Source: a virus. From it: DNA of 46,763 nucleotides. Of this stretch, positions 1 to 7,727 are shown one piece after another. How positions within the stretch are numbered: the first letter of the stretch is position 1; each line of letters opens with the position of its first letter. Made by a program: the position numbers and the translations under genes. The notes beneath the pieces are model-generated. The model was given only the letters and a program-made list of their open reading frames with translations. It ran no database searches and was not told the origin of the DNA. The stretch lies in IMG/VR virus record IMGVR_UViG_3300042564_006056, positions 1 to 46,763 of that record; one strand, given 5' to 3'.

Positions 1-172
1 TTTCTGTCTGATCTTTATTTAAGACTATTTCCTGGTATATAAGTGCAGTAATTTCATCCTGAAGTATTAAAGCATCGGGGTTACTGAATAAATCAATAAC
101 CCCATTAATGCCATTGGTTTTAAATTTTTCTAAAACCCTTTCTTGGTTAAGTGTTCTTACGTTGAAGGACAT
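1..172 (-). CDS. hypothetical protein, 3' part outside window
   Basis: The reading frame opens with ATG at position 172 and runs without a stop to the window edge, so at least 57 residues are visible and the C-terminus is missing. The visible part (starting MSFNVRTLNQERVLEKF) is hydrophilic and probably helical, with no motif I recognise. It begins only two bases after the stop of the 192-residue gene upstream, as expected for the last visible member of the same minus-strand operon. Function unknown. Confidence 0.6.
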   Translation of the reverse strand, partial: MSFNVRTLNQERVLEKFKTNGINGVIDLFSNPDALILQDEITALIYQEIVLNKDQTE

Positions 173-174
173 AG

Positions 175-753
175 TTAAACATTTTCAACTATAGGATCTA
201 CTTCATCAACAAAAGAAGCAATATGATTAACAGTTTCTTCTTCAACATCATGAATAATGTCAGGACTCATTAACAAGTTTTCAATTTCGTTAATTCTTGA
301 GTGATTTTCTCTAAGGCCTTGATTATCAAAATGTACTTGTTGAACAGCTTTAGAAAGTGTTTCGCCAATATTTGCCATAAGTTCAACAAAACGCTTTGCT
401 TCATGAAAACCGTTGCCTTTCATTTGTGTAACCATTGTCCAAAGAATGGAAACATTAGCAGAACGTAATTTAATTTTACCGTCCCAGTTTGCTTCATTAA
501 CGCCAGCCTTTTGTTGTTTCATATTATTAAATAATAGGATTAGACCAGCTGCTGTTGTATGACCCCACGGAGATTCTTTTTCAAGAAATTTAAGAAGAGA
601 ATTAAAAACTGACTTATCTCTAAAATCAATTACATATTCACGACTTTGCATTTCCTTTAGTAGGATATCGTTTTTGTCTAATAATTGTTTGTGCTCTTGT
701 AAAAGTTCACTTTTTCTTGGTTTTGTTTCTTGTGTTTCGTTACTCATTGTCAT
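175..753 (-). CDS. hypothetical protein, 192 aa
   Basis: The protein is soluble and mostly helical, with a charged N-terminus likely to form a short coiled coil (residues 10-45) and an acidic C-terminal tail rich in Asp, Glu and Val. No signal peptide, membrane segment or catalytic motif is visible. Two in-frame ATG codons lie at the start (MTMSNE); either could be used, and the first overlaps the zinc-ribbon gene upstream by 14 bases. This coupling suggests co-translation. I do not recognise the family. Confidence 0.65.
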   Translation of the reverse strand: MTMSNETQETKPRKSELLQEHKQLLDKNDILLKEMQSREYVIDFRDKSVFNSLLKFLEKESPWGHTTAAGLILLFNNMKQQKAGVNEANWDGKIKLRSANVSILWTMVTQMKGNGFHEAKRFVELMANIGETLSKAVQQVHFDNQGLRENHSRINEIENLLMSPDIIHDVEEETVNHIASFVDEVDPIVENV

Positions 754-982
754 TAAATTTTTCAGGTAATGGATTAAACTCCGGATTTACATTTCCACAT
801 TTTGCACATATCATTGTATCAAGTGGTAAAAGTCTATCAACACCTTCAGGTGAAATAAACTTACTAACCTTTCTTAGTAAGAAAGCGTGTTGAAAAACGT
901 TATGGCCACAACTGGAACATGTGATAGCGGTTGTTCTTGAAATATCAAGATTAAATTCGCCTTGTTGTGATTGTTGATTCAT
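740..982 (-). CDS. small zinc-ribbon protein
   Basis: The 80-residue protein carries two Cys-x-x-Cys knuckles (CSSC near residue 22 and CAKC near residue 59), the spacing expected for a single structural zinc ribbon. The rest is a short helical insert and an acidic tail. It lies just downstream of the sugar cassette in transcription order and overlaps the 192-residue gene by 14 bases. Zinc ribbons of this size in phages are often nucleic-acid or protein binding, but nothing here fixes a role. Confidence 0.65.
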   Translation of the reverse strand: MNQQSQQGEFNLDISRTTAITCSSCGHNVFQHAFLLRKVSKFISPEGVDRLLPLDTMICAKCGNVNPEFNPLPEKFNDNE

Positions 983-1009
983 TTTCTTTTATTTATTATA
1001 TGGAGAAAT

Positions 1010-1369
1010 TTAAAATTGTTTACCGCCAACATCTTTTCTTTCTATATCATCTTCATCTAATTCAGTCCAATAAATTTCATATACTGTTGCAAACTCTATG
1101 TCATTATTTATAAATTGATGATATTCGCCAGGTTTAATCATTATGCTTTCACCTGCATTTAGAAATGTTTTATCTATAAGATCATAATCATTTTTCCAGG
1201 TTTTTACATTTATACAACCACTTTCAATGTAAAACATATTCCACTTGTGTTCATGTTTATGAATAGAACAGTAACCACCTGGCTCTATTAATATACGATG
1301 TATACTAACATTATTCTTTCCGAAAATTTGTTCAGTAAATCCCCAAACCTTTCCTTGTTTATTTCTCAT
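1010..1369 (-). CDS. cupin-domain protein of the sugar cassette
   Basis: A 119-residue single-domain cupin. The first cupin motif is seen around PGGYCSIHKHEHKWNMFY (two His with a third after HEH) and the second around GESIMIKPGEYHQFIN, with the expected G and H. Such small cupins are often sugar isomerases, epimerases or sugar-binding proteins. It overlaps the acyltransferase gene upstream by 11 bases, and its position at the end of a run of glycosyltransferases supports work on a nucleotide-sugar or glycan. The substrate cannot be read from the sequence. Confidence 0.7.
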   Translation of the reverse strand: MRNKQGKVWGFTEQIFGKNNVSIHRILIEPGGYCSIHKHEHKWNMFYIESGCINVKTWKNDYDLIDKTFLNAGESIMIKPGEYHQFINNDIEFATVYEIYWTELDEDDIERKDVGGKQF

Positions 1370-1958
1370 TTTTTAAAATTTTAGCAGGTACACCTACATA
1401 AGTACCAGGTTCTTTAATATCTTTAACTACACCTGCATTTAATCCAATTGTTACATTGCTGCATATTGTTAATTTTTGTCTTAATGATGCATTTGTTCCA
1501 ATATAAACATAATCACTTATATTGCAATTTCCTGATACATTAACACCAGGTGCTGTTGTAAAATAGTTTTCTATAGTACAATCATGTCCTATTGTTGTAT
1601 TAAGATTTAGATGAGCATGATCTCCTATTTTAATATTAGTTGTTAATATACAACCTGCACAAATTATACTGCCTTTACCTATAGTTATATTAGTGTCTAA
1701 GATTTGAGCAGAAGGATGTATAAAAGTAAAATATTTGGTTTCTTTGGGCAATTTGTTTACCATATTAACCCTATCAATAGGATCTCCTATAGCTACAATT
1801 ACTTCATATTCAGCAGGATTAAATTCTGATAGAGGAAATATGTATTCATTGTTTTCTTTCCAAAACTTATCATCAACAAAACATTTTATTGTGTTATCTC
1901 CGATGTGTGCTTTTATTTCTCTGGCAAATCCGCCAGCTCCAATTAATGCTTTTTTCAT
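1359..1958 (-). CDS. PglD/NeuD-type sugar O- or N-acyltransferase
   Basis: The 199-residue protein starts with a small Rossmann-like domain (KKALIGAGGFAREI, glycine-rich loop) followed from about residue 75 by imperfect hexapeptide repeats of the left-handed beta helix (IGKGSII, IGDHAHL, ISDYVYIG, ICSNVTIG), ending in GVPAKIL, the usual end of this family. Family members such as PglD acetylate amino groups of UDP-linked sugars. The next gene upstream is a DegT-type aminotransferase, and the pair aminotransferase plus PglD-type acetyltransferase is the classic route to N-acetylated amino sugars. His residues in the middle of the helix (IGHDCT) fit the catalytic base. Confidence 0.85.
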   Translation of the reverse strand: MKKALIGAGGFAREIKAHIGDNTIKCFVDDKFWKENNEYIFPLSEFNPAEYEVIVAIGDPIDRVNMVNKLPKETKYFTFIHPSAQILDTNITIGKGSIICAGCILTTNIKIGDHAHLNLNTTIGHDCTIENYFTTAPGVNVSGNCNISDYVYIGTNASLRQKLTICSNVTIGLNAGVVKDIKEPGTYVGVPAKILKNEK

Positions 1959-1959
1959 A

Positions 1960-2592
1960 TTATTGATCAGTATAAATTTTAAACTTAGATAAATCTGGAT
2001 AAGGCATTTCTAAATCTTCATTATGTTTAGGCGTGCCATCTGTTTTATAAAACTGTTTCATTAAAAGTAAACCTCTTGCTGCTAATTCTGGCATCATATA
2101 AAAATTCCATCCTAACATATCAAAATAATCATCATGATAAGAGCACTCTCTTCTACCGCTATATCTTGCACGTTTAAACCAAAGATAGGCATCATAATTA
2201 TCAGTTAAGATTGCTCCTCCTTTTGAAAGTTTAAAATGTTTATAAGGGCCTGTAAAACTTATACACATATGTGTACCAGGTTTATACATATTATGAGTAA
2301 ATCTTAGAGCAGAATCCCATACATTAGTTGGCTTAAGTTGGTATGCGCCTTTTATTGTCTTACCTTTAACAATATCAAATTTAACCTTTGCACCCGCATG
2401 TATTATTTCACAAGGAACTGATGGGTAAGTTCTATTAGGTATGGTAATTTCTATTCCTTTTGCCTGTTCGTACATTAATGCTAAAAATAAACCGTTAGAT
2501 TGATTATCAACGGTGATCACGTAAGGAGCTCCAGTGTAATCGCTAAGCTCTTTTTCAAAATCTTCTGTTATTTTATAAACTCCATTTGCCAT
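1960..2592 (-). CDS. short DegT/DnrJ/EryC1-type aminotransferase homologue
   Basis: The 210-residue protein matches the core of PLP-dependent sugar aminotransferases. It has TVDNQSNGLFLAL near residue 28, a likely PLP-binding Asp in VWDSALRF (D93), and a likely Schiff-base lysine in SFTGPYKHFKLSKGGAI (K118) just before the GGA motif. Typical members have about 370 residues, so the C-terminal domain is much reduced. Together with the PglD-type gene two bases downstream it could form an amino-sugar pathway. Because it is so short it could also be a degenerate or partner-dependent enzyme. Confidence 0.7.
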   Translation of the reverse strand: MANGVYKITEDFEKELSDYTGAPYVITVDNQSNGLFLALMYEQAKGIEITIPNRTYPSVPCEIIHAGAKVKFDIVKGKTIKGAYQLKPTNVWDSALRFTHNMYKPGTHMCISFTGPYKHFKLSKGGAILTDNYDAYLWFKRARYSGRRECSYHDDYFDMLGWNFYMMPELAARGLLLMKQFYKTDGTPKHNEDLEMPYPDLSKFKIYTDQ

Positions 2593-2615
2593 GTTTTTGA
2601 TTATTTATTGGTTAA

Positions 2616-3209
2616 TTATTTCCAACCTCCTGCTTTAGGAGATATGTATGTTACAATTCCAGTTTTCCAGTATTTAAGTTTAGCATTTATTAAATCAAGT
2701 GCAAAGAAATAGTCTTCTGCTTGACAAGATTTAAACATAACATTAGATTTTAATAAAGAATCATAGTTTACACTCATTGCTATACCCATTCTTGCTCTCT
2801 GTATGTGTAAACCTGATTTATCTGGTAAAATTCTTTTTTCAGGTGGATGAAAAGGAAATTTTATTGAATGTATAAGTAATTCATAATTATTGTGATTAAT
2901 TACTACATCATTAAAACTGTTTAAAATGTAATCGTCATCATCTAAAAATGATACATATTTAGTTTTTATATTTTCTTTAATGTATAAAAGCCCATGATTT
3001 CTAACTTCACCAGCAGAAGTACATTTTTTATTAGTTTTAATATTAGTTACATTAGGTATACCATAATCAACTATATCGCAATTATCAAAAACCACTACTA
3101 TGTGTGTTTCATTCTTTTTTGCATTTTGGTTAAAAATGCTTTGTATTGCTTTTTTAAGTGTAGGCCTACCTATACTTGGTATGATAAATGTATTAAAAAA
3201 TTGTTTCAT
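2616..3209 (-). CDS. family 2-like glycosyltransferase
   Basis: A 197-residue GT-A fold protein. The N-terminus FIIPSIGRPTLKKAIQS is the usual first strand and nucleotide-binding loop of GT2 enzymes, and the metal-binding acidic motif is FLDDDDY near residue 95. It is shorter than most GT2 enzymes (230-300 residues) but contains the catalytic half and a late acidic motif (QAEDYFF). Its start codon overlaps the stop of the next glycosyltransferase gene. It probably adds a sugar within the cassette; donor and acceptor are unknown. Confidence 0.8.
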   Translation of the reverse strand: MKQFFNTFIIPSIGRPTLKKAIQSIFNQNAKKNETHIVVVFDNCDIVDYGIPNVTNIKTNKKCTSAGEVRNHGLLYIKENIKTKYVSFLDDDDYILNSFNDVVINHNNYELLIHSIKFPFHPPEKRILPDKSGLHIQRARMGIAMSVNYDSLLKSNVMFKSCQAEDYFFALDLINAKLKYWKTGIVTYISPKAGGWK

Positions 3210-3931
3210 TAATGATATAAATTTAAGTTTTGCCTTACATCCTTTCCGTTTTTTAAACCTTTAATAGGAAAACTAACTCCTTTAAAGTGATACACAAAAG
3301 ATCCTAAGCATAATGTTGGTGTTTCTTTTAAACGATTACCTAAATCACTTTCTTGTCCTACATTTACTAGTGCAGGGTTAATTAAATTATCGTTATTAAA
3401 TTCACTTTCTATTATTTTTCTTGAAACTGAAAATAAAAACCCGTTAAATCTTGTAATTTTTATTTCTTTATTTGTAAGTCTTTTTTGTACCTCAGCATAA
3501 TTGTTTGCATCATTTGCATTTATACCTAAATTAGGATAATATTTTTCTACTGATTGTTCTTTCCAATTATGCCCTGCTCCATTTCTTGTACTAAGTGGAC
3601 AAGAAATCTGCGTATTTTTTGTAGAATTTATTAAATTAAGAATTGATTCTTTACATAACAAAATATCATTGTTTGCAATAATTAAAAAATCATACCCTTC
3701 GTTTTTAAATTTTCTATAAGCAATATTCCAACTCCAAGTTAACCCTTTAGGTTGATTTCTTTCTATAATGTTATATCCTGAATTTTTTATAAAATTTTGT
3801 GTACCGTCTTTACTAACATCATCTATAAAAACAATATCCAAATTTGGTATTATTATTTTCTTTAAGCATGATATTAATTTTTTAGTGTATCCTACTTGAT
3901 TATATGTAGTTATTGCCAAAAGTATTTTCAT
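3209..3931 (-). CDS. family 2-like glycosyltransferase
   Basis: A 240-residue GT2-type protein beginning MKILLAITTYNQVGYTKKL, the canonical first strand, with VFIDDVSKDGT for the second nucleotide-binding motif and IIANNDILL in place of DxD near residue 90. NND is a known variant of the metal motif in this superfamily. The C-terminal half has Q-E-S-D (VGQESDLGNRL), reminiscent of the catalytic-base ED region. Start and stop overlap both neighbours, so it is part of a tightly coupled glycosyltransferase run. Confidence 0.8.
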   Translation of the reverse strand: MKILLAITTYNQVGYTKKLISCLKKIIIPNLDIVFIDDVSKDGTQNFIKNSGYNIIERNQPKGLTWSWNIAYRKFKNEGYDFLIIANNDILLCKESILNLINSTKNTQISCPLSTRNGAGHNWKEQSVEKYYPNLGINANDANNYAEVQKRLTNKEIKITRFNGFLFSVSRKIIESEFNNDNLINPALVNVGQESDLGNRLKETPTLCLGSFVYHFKGVSFPIKGLKNGKDVRQNLNLYH

Positions 3932-4674
3932 TACATTCTTTTTAAGAAATCTAAAATGTCAGTATTAGGTTTTCCGTTTTGGAATCTTTCCCAAAATTCT
4001 TCAGTTAATTTAACGCTATTTCTAAGATTACCACCACCTCTTTTTCTCTTATCTTCAAAGTCTTCTCTACTCATTGTTACATAATGATTAAGCTGTATAA
4101 GATTATAAGTATAAGGTTTATTAAAAGGTCCACTTATTTGTTTTTTATTTTCATTAACACAAAATTTATTATTTTTATAATTAAATGCATGAGGATTTCC
4201 CTCAGGTTTTAATACATGTATAGGCCTAACTATTGATTTTATATGTATATCATCATTAGTTTCACTAGCATGAACATATTTTTCTATTATGTTCTTTTGT
4301 TTTTTTAGGTGTCCTGAAGAACCAAAACATTTCCATTGAATACCTAACCCACCATAATTCTCGTATTCTTTTAATAAATCCTTAATGTCTTTATGTTGTT
4401 TTAAGACTATATACTCATCAGTGTCAATAAAACCTAACCATGCCCAATCTTGTGTTCTTTTTAAACAATCGGTATAAGCTCTTATTTGAGAACCATTATT
4501 TGAATCTTGCCATTTTATAACAGTAACATCTTTTGATTTTATATTAATAGCAGGCTCGCTTTCGTTATCGTAAATAAAAAAATGCTGAAACCCTATTTTT
4601 CTATGATAGTTAATGTTTTCTAAAAGATAATCATTTTGATTTTTGGACATTATACATAAAGCTGCATATTTCAT
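3931..4674 (-). CDS. GT92-like glycosyltransferase
   Basis: The 247-residue protein resembles the glycosyltransferase family 92 (formerly DUF23) architecture. It begins with ALCIMSKNQNDYLLENINYH and FFIYDNES, followed by FIDTDEYIVL near residue 105 as the metal-binding DxD, and the late LNHYVTMSREDFEDK block typical of this family. It overlaps the RgpF-like gene upstream by four bases. Family members transfer galactose or similar sugars onto glycans; the acceptor here is not known. Confidence 0.75.
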   Translation of the reverse strand: MKYAALCIMSKNQNDYLLENINYHRKIGFQHFFIYDNESEPAINIKSKDVTVIKWQDSNNGSQIRAYTDCLKRTQDWAWLGFIDTDEYIVLKQHKDIKDLLKEYENYGGLGIQWKCFGSSGHLKKQKNIIEKYVHASETNDDIHIKSIVRPIHVLKPEGNPHAFNYKNNKFCVNENKKQISGPFNKPYTYNLIQLNHYVTMSREDFEDKRKRGGGNLRNSVKLTEEFWERFQNGKPNTDILDFLKRM

Positions 4675-5615
4675 AAGTATCCTATTTTATTATTATTATA
4701 TGTTACTAATATACCAAACATTCTTTCCATTGCATGAGAATACGAAGGTTCTTTAACATTGCCTTTTTCTAAATATTTTATAACCGATCCTATATTAATT
4801 TTTTTAAATATTTCACTAAAGTAATTCCAATCCATCCAAAACATGGTTCCTCCTACAAACGAAGTGTCATTTGGCATAGAAATATTAAAAACCTGTTTGC
4901 ATAAAATATTAATATAATTAACATTTCCTGGATTTACTGCTATTGCTCTAGAATCAGTAATACCTTCTCTGACCTTTGTGCCTGACAATTTTATTTTTTC
5001 ATTTTTTATAAAACCGTTTAATATTAAATTTACATTTTTATCTAAAAAAATACCATCATATAAATCATTTCTCCAATTATTTGCCATATCTCTATTCATA
5101 TGTGTACTTTTTTTATCATGTGCCATGATTAAAAAATCGTATTCTTTTTTTGCATTTAATATATGTTCAATTGCAGTTAATTTTCCTCCTATGTCCTTTC
5201 CTACATTAGGACATTCTAAATATGTAGGCTTAAAATCTAAATATTTTGTAATTTCTTTTGATTGCGAAAATGGGCTTAATTTTGGTGATACTATTATTAA
5301 ATCAAATTTAAACTTTAAATTTTTAAGTCTATAAATAATTTCACTTGTTAAATCACTATAAAAAATATGAAAAACTATACAAATCTTCTTTTTACTAACC
5401 CACTCTAATTGATTGGAAGATGATTCTAATTTTGCAAGATTTACAGTATGTCCAAAATTTATAAACCCATTTTTTTTAGAATTTTGCAGTTCGTATTTTT
5501 CTCTGTATTTTTTAATTCTCTCGTACTCTGCTAAATTTCTATTATTAATTGGTTTAACATTTACTTCTTTTGGTAAGCTAACTCTTAATATGTTACGTTT
5601 TCTTATCATTACCAA
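4671..5615 (-). CDS. RgpF-like (rhamnan synthesis F family) protein
   Basis: The 314-residue protein carries hallmark blocks of the RgpF family: CIVFHIFYSDL near residue 80, CPNVGKDIGGKL, a central MAHDKKSTHMN (compare the HtKks block), TSFVGGTMFWMDW, and near the C-terminus SHAMERMFG. The family is associated with rhamnose-glucose polysaccharide synthesis. Two start codons are possible (MVM). It overlaps its neighbours on both sides. In a phage this could mediate decoration of virion or host surface glycan, but the acceptor cannot be read from sequence. Confidence 0.75.
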   Translation of the reverse strand: MVMIRKRNILRVSLPKEVNVKPINNRNLAEYERIKKYREKYELQNSKKNGFINFGHTVNLAKLESSSNQLEWVSKKKICIVFHIFYSDLTSEIIYRLKNLKFKFDLIIVSPKLSPFSQSKEITKYLDFKPTYLECPNVGKDIGGKLTAIEHILNAKKEYDFLIMAHDKKSTHMNRDMANNWRNDLYDGIFLDKNVNLILNGFIKNEKIKLSGTKVREGITDSRAIAVNPGNVNYINILCKQVFNISMPNDTSFVGGTMFWMDWNYFSEIFKKINIGSVIKYLEKGNVKEPSYSHAMERMFGILVTYNNNKIGYL

Positions 5616-6295
5616 CTTTTTTTACCACCTCCTACATGTTCTATGGAGTAGTTCTTTAATCTTAAATGTTTATAGCCTTTTGTTGTTAAGTATGTTCCAA
5701 AATCTGTATCTAAACCTATAAAATTACGAAAACTTTCATTTTTTATATCTTTAAATACAGAAAAATCCCAAACAGAAAAAAGAAATGGTACAGCATGTGG
5801 ATTTGTTATTTCTCCGTTTTCAATATCTATTTTATAAGTTTTATCTTTAAACCAATGTGGATGTGTAGGATAACAATAATTATTATTCCACTTATACATA
5901 GGTGTAACTGATGCTACTTTATTTTTTCTTTCATTTATTAAAACACTAATCATTTTTTTAAAAACATCTATGTTAGGATTTGCATCGGTTTCCCATATAG
6001 ATATTATTGTAGGATTACTTCTTTTCATTCCTACAAGGTATCCTAAACTTAAAGTATCTTTTAATGATTTTTCTACATTACATTGACTAAATGATATGTT
6101 ATGATCATTTATACTTTTAAGATAAGAAACTGTTTTTTGATCTGAACAATTGTCTATTAATGAAATATGATAAGAGTCAAATAAATCTTTAAAATTATCT
6201 TTTATGAATTTTAATAAATTTTGTACTCCTTCTATGTAATTGTGTATTGGAATTAAGAGGAGTAATCTCTCGTTTTTGAATGTTACTTCTTTCAT
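5609..6295 (-). CDS. family 2-like glycosyltransferase
   Basis: A 228-residue GT2-type enzyme: RLLLLIPIHNYIEGVQNLL for the first strand, SLIDNCSD for the second motif and SIWETDANPN as the DxD-like site near residue 100. The late HVGGGKKSW tail resembles the HxGGxS ending seen in other phage glycosyltransferases. The start is forced, because the first strand begins about eight residues after the ATG, yet this places 101 bases of its 5' end inside the 3' end of the upstream glycosyltransferase in another frame. That overlap is unusual. Confidence 0.8.
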   Translation of the reverse strand: MKEVTFKNERLLLLIPIHNYIEGVQNLLKFIKDNFKDLFDSYHISLIDNCSDQKTVSYLKSINDHNISFSQCNVEKSLKDTLSLGYLVGMKRSNPTIISIWETDANPNIDVFKKMISVLINERKNKVASVTPMYKWNNNYCYPTHPHWFKDKTYKIDIENGEITNPHAVPFLFSVWDFSVFKDIKNESFRNFIGLDTDFGTYLTTKGYKHLRLKNYSIEHVGGGKKSW

Positions 6296-7001
6296 TTACT
6301 TTAGGTATATTATTAGGTTGATTTACTATTGTTGAATTTCTTCTAATGGAAGCATTATTAAGTTCTTTAAGTACATTTTCGTAAAAATCTTTGTCACCTC
6401 CTATTTGATTAATAAACCACTCTTTAGCATTTTGATTATTATAAGGAAAATTTACATTATGTCCACCCCCACCTGTTAAACCTGTTCCGTGTTTTATTCC
6501 TATTGCATAAACCTGATCTTTAGGAAAATCTACCGTAATTACTTGTGAATGTTTAGATATGTGCATATCCAAAAATGCATAATTATCAGCCGGCCACGTT
6601 ATTCTCCAAGGTAATTTTACTAGTGTGCAAAATGCGGAAGTTCTTCCACTATGTTTCATATGATGAGATTTCCCTGCAACTAAGTGATAATAGTAAGTTT
6701 CACCTACACCAAAAAAGTTTGGCTTTCCTTTTCCTTGCCATTGTTTAATTAACCATTCTAAATATTGTGGATGATACCAATCATCATCTTCCCAAAATAC
6801 AACAAATTCGTATCCTTTTTTTGTTGCTTCTTCTACGCCTGCTCTATATCTTTGTGTAATATCTCTTTGATTTGAAAGAGGGCTATAATTAACCCAAATT
6901 ACTTCACTAGGTTGAACTGATTGCCTTCTTAAGAACTTTTTACATTGTTCTACAAATTTAGGTCTATCATTTCTTGTTGGTATTACTATTGCAAAGTTCA
7001 T
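6195..7001 (-). CDS. family 2-like glycosyltransferase, first gene of the sugar cassette
   Basis: A longer frame begins at 7022, but its extra seven residues (MPFLFLY) lie inside a terminator hairpin, so I take the ATG at 7001, which gives MNFAIVIPTRNDRPKFVE, the canonical GT2 start. The metal site is FWEDDDWYHP near residue 75, and GTGLTGGGGHNV probably shapes the acceptor pocket. The last ~35 residues (rich in N, R, K and S) overlap the next gene and look like out-of-frame extension rather than domain. This is the promoter-proximal gene of a run reaching about 1 kb. Confidence 0.8.
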   Translation of the reverse strand: MNFAIVIPTRNDRPKFVEQCKKFLRRQSVQPSEVIWVNYSPLSNQRDITQRYRAGVEEATKKGYEFVVFWEDDDWYHPQYLEWLIKQWQGKGKPNFFGVGETYYYHLVAGKSHHMKHSGRTSAFCTLVKLPWRITWPADNYAFLDMHISKHSQVITVDFPKDQVYAIGIKHGTGLTGGGGHNVNFPYNNQNAKEWFINQIGGDKDFYENVLKELNNASIRRNSTIVNQPNNIPKVNERSNIQKREITPLNSNTQLHRRSTKFIKIHKR

Positions 7002-7011
7002 ATATAAAAAT

Positions 7012-7038
7012 AAAAAGGGCAAGCCTATTGGCCGCCCT
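7012..7038 (-). terminator. rho-independent terminator after the 65-aa gene
   Basis: On the minus strand AAGGGC and GCCCTT pair around a GC-rich interior and are followed by a T-rich tract (TTTTTATTTTT). It lies after the stop of the 65-residue gene and directly before the sugar cassette, so the cassette depends on read-through or on a promoter hidden in or near the hairpin. Confidence 0.7.
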
Positions 7039-7063
7039 TATTTTGAGTAAAAGTTTGTTTTAA

Positions 7064-7261
7064 TTACTTAACTACTTCAAGTGGTTGTTCTTGATTAAGG
7101 GCCTGATCTTGTCCTTCTTCCTGTTTAGGAATAAAAACACGAATTGCTTTACTGATTAGTTCTGCATCTTCTAATAAATAAGCTCCTTTACTTTGACCAA
7201 TTTTAGCAGCTTGAATTAAAACATTAATTGCTTGTGACTGATTTAGTTCCATGTTTTCCAT
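7064..7261 (-). CDS. hypothetical protein, 65 aa
   Basis: A small helical protein (MENMELNQSQAINVLIQAA...) with two predicted helices and a Gln/Glu-rich tail. No motif identifies it. It sits alone between Hsp20 and a terminator. A perfect copy of a 14-base motif shared with two other genes ends one base before its start codon, so it may have its own promoter. Function unknown. Confidence 0.7.
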   Translation of the reverse strand: MENMELNQSQAINVLIQAAKIGQSKGAYLLEDAELISKAIRVFIPKQEEGQDQALNQEQPLEVVK

Positions 7262-7262
7262 A

Positions 7263-7276
7263 TTTGTTTATATATT
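7263..7276 (-). promoter_or_regulatory. 14-bp upstream motif, copy 1
   Basis: The minus strand reads AATATATAAACAAA, identical to copies at 11991-12004 and 37214-37227, each just upstream of a small gene. It resembles the T4 late promoter core TATAAATA with one changed base. The gap to the ATG here is one base, so a transcript started from it would have almost no leader; a translational role is an alternative. Confidence 0.4.
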
Positions 7277-7299
7277 ATATAAAATAAATCCGTTTTGTT

Positions 7300-7686
7300 T
7301 TACTTAATTTGAACTAAATTTTCACCTTCTTCTTTAATAGGTATACTAATATTAAGTAGGCCATTTTCTACTTTTGCACTCACTGCTTTAAGATTAGAAT
7401 CGTGTGGAAGTGTAAATGTTTTTTCAAATTTTTCAGTCCAACGATTACCTTCATTTACTTTAATATTAAGGCCATCCTTTACTACTTTAATAACCAAATC
7501 ATCTTTGGTTAAGCCTGGAACAGGTATCTGTAATAACCATTCAGTATCAGTCTTTTCACTGTACCATCCCTTTTGAGTGAATGCTGACTCAAAGTCATCC
7601 CAAAATGAATCTCTAAAAATTTTGTCCATTGTGTTAGTTAATTTTGATTTTTGCGCAACTGGAATAAAGTTTTGATAAAATAACAT
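7300..7686 (-). CDS. small heat-shock protein, Hsp20/alpha-crystallin family
   Basis: A 128-residue small heat-shock protein. The alpha-crystallin domain runs from about residue 45 to the end: TEWLLQIPVPGLTKDDLVI, the LNIKVNEG strand, FEKTFTLPHDSN and the diagnostic A-x-x-x-N-G-L-L-x-I-x-I-P (AKVENGLLNISIPI). An IxI/V-like tail (LVQIK) may serve in oligomer contacts. Hsp20 genes are common in T4-like cyanophages and are thought to hold unfolded proteins during infection. It is flanked upstream by its own promoter candidate and a terminator. Confidence 0.92.
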   Translation of the reverse strand: MLFYQNFIPVAQKSKLTNTMDKIFRDSFWDDFESAFTQKGWYSEKTDTEWLLQIPVPGLTKDDLVIKVVKDGLNIKVNEGNRWTEKFEKTFTLPHDSNLKAVSAKVENGLLNISIPIKEEGENLVQIK

Positions 7687-7709
7687 AATTTATAATTTTT
7701 TTATTTTTA

Positions 7710-7727
7710 TAAGGAAATAGTTCCTTA
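7710..7727 (-). repeat. inverted repeat in the hsp20 leader
   Basis: A perfect 7-bp inverted repeat (TAAGGAA / TTCCTTA with a 4-base loop) lies between the promoter candidate and the hsp20 start, about at the expected transcription start. It has no following T-tract, so it is not a terminator; an operator or a small RNA hairpin is possible. Confidence 0.4.

Noticed and set aside
4978-5334. 118-residue plus-strand frame rich in Phe, Leu and Ser
   Set aside because: Antisense of the RgpF-like gene; its composition is that of an AT-rich shadow with no family features.
7002-7022. Seven extra N-terminal residues (MPFLFLY) on the first glycosyltransferase
   Set aside because: They lie in the T-tract and stem of a terminator; the GT2 start motif begins at the next ATG.
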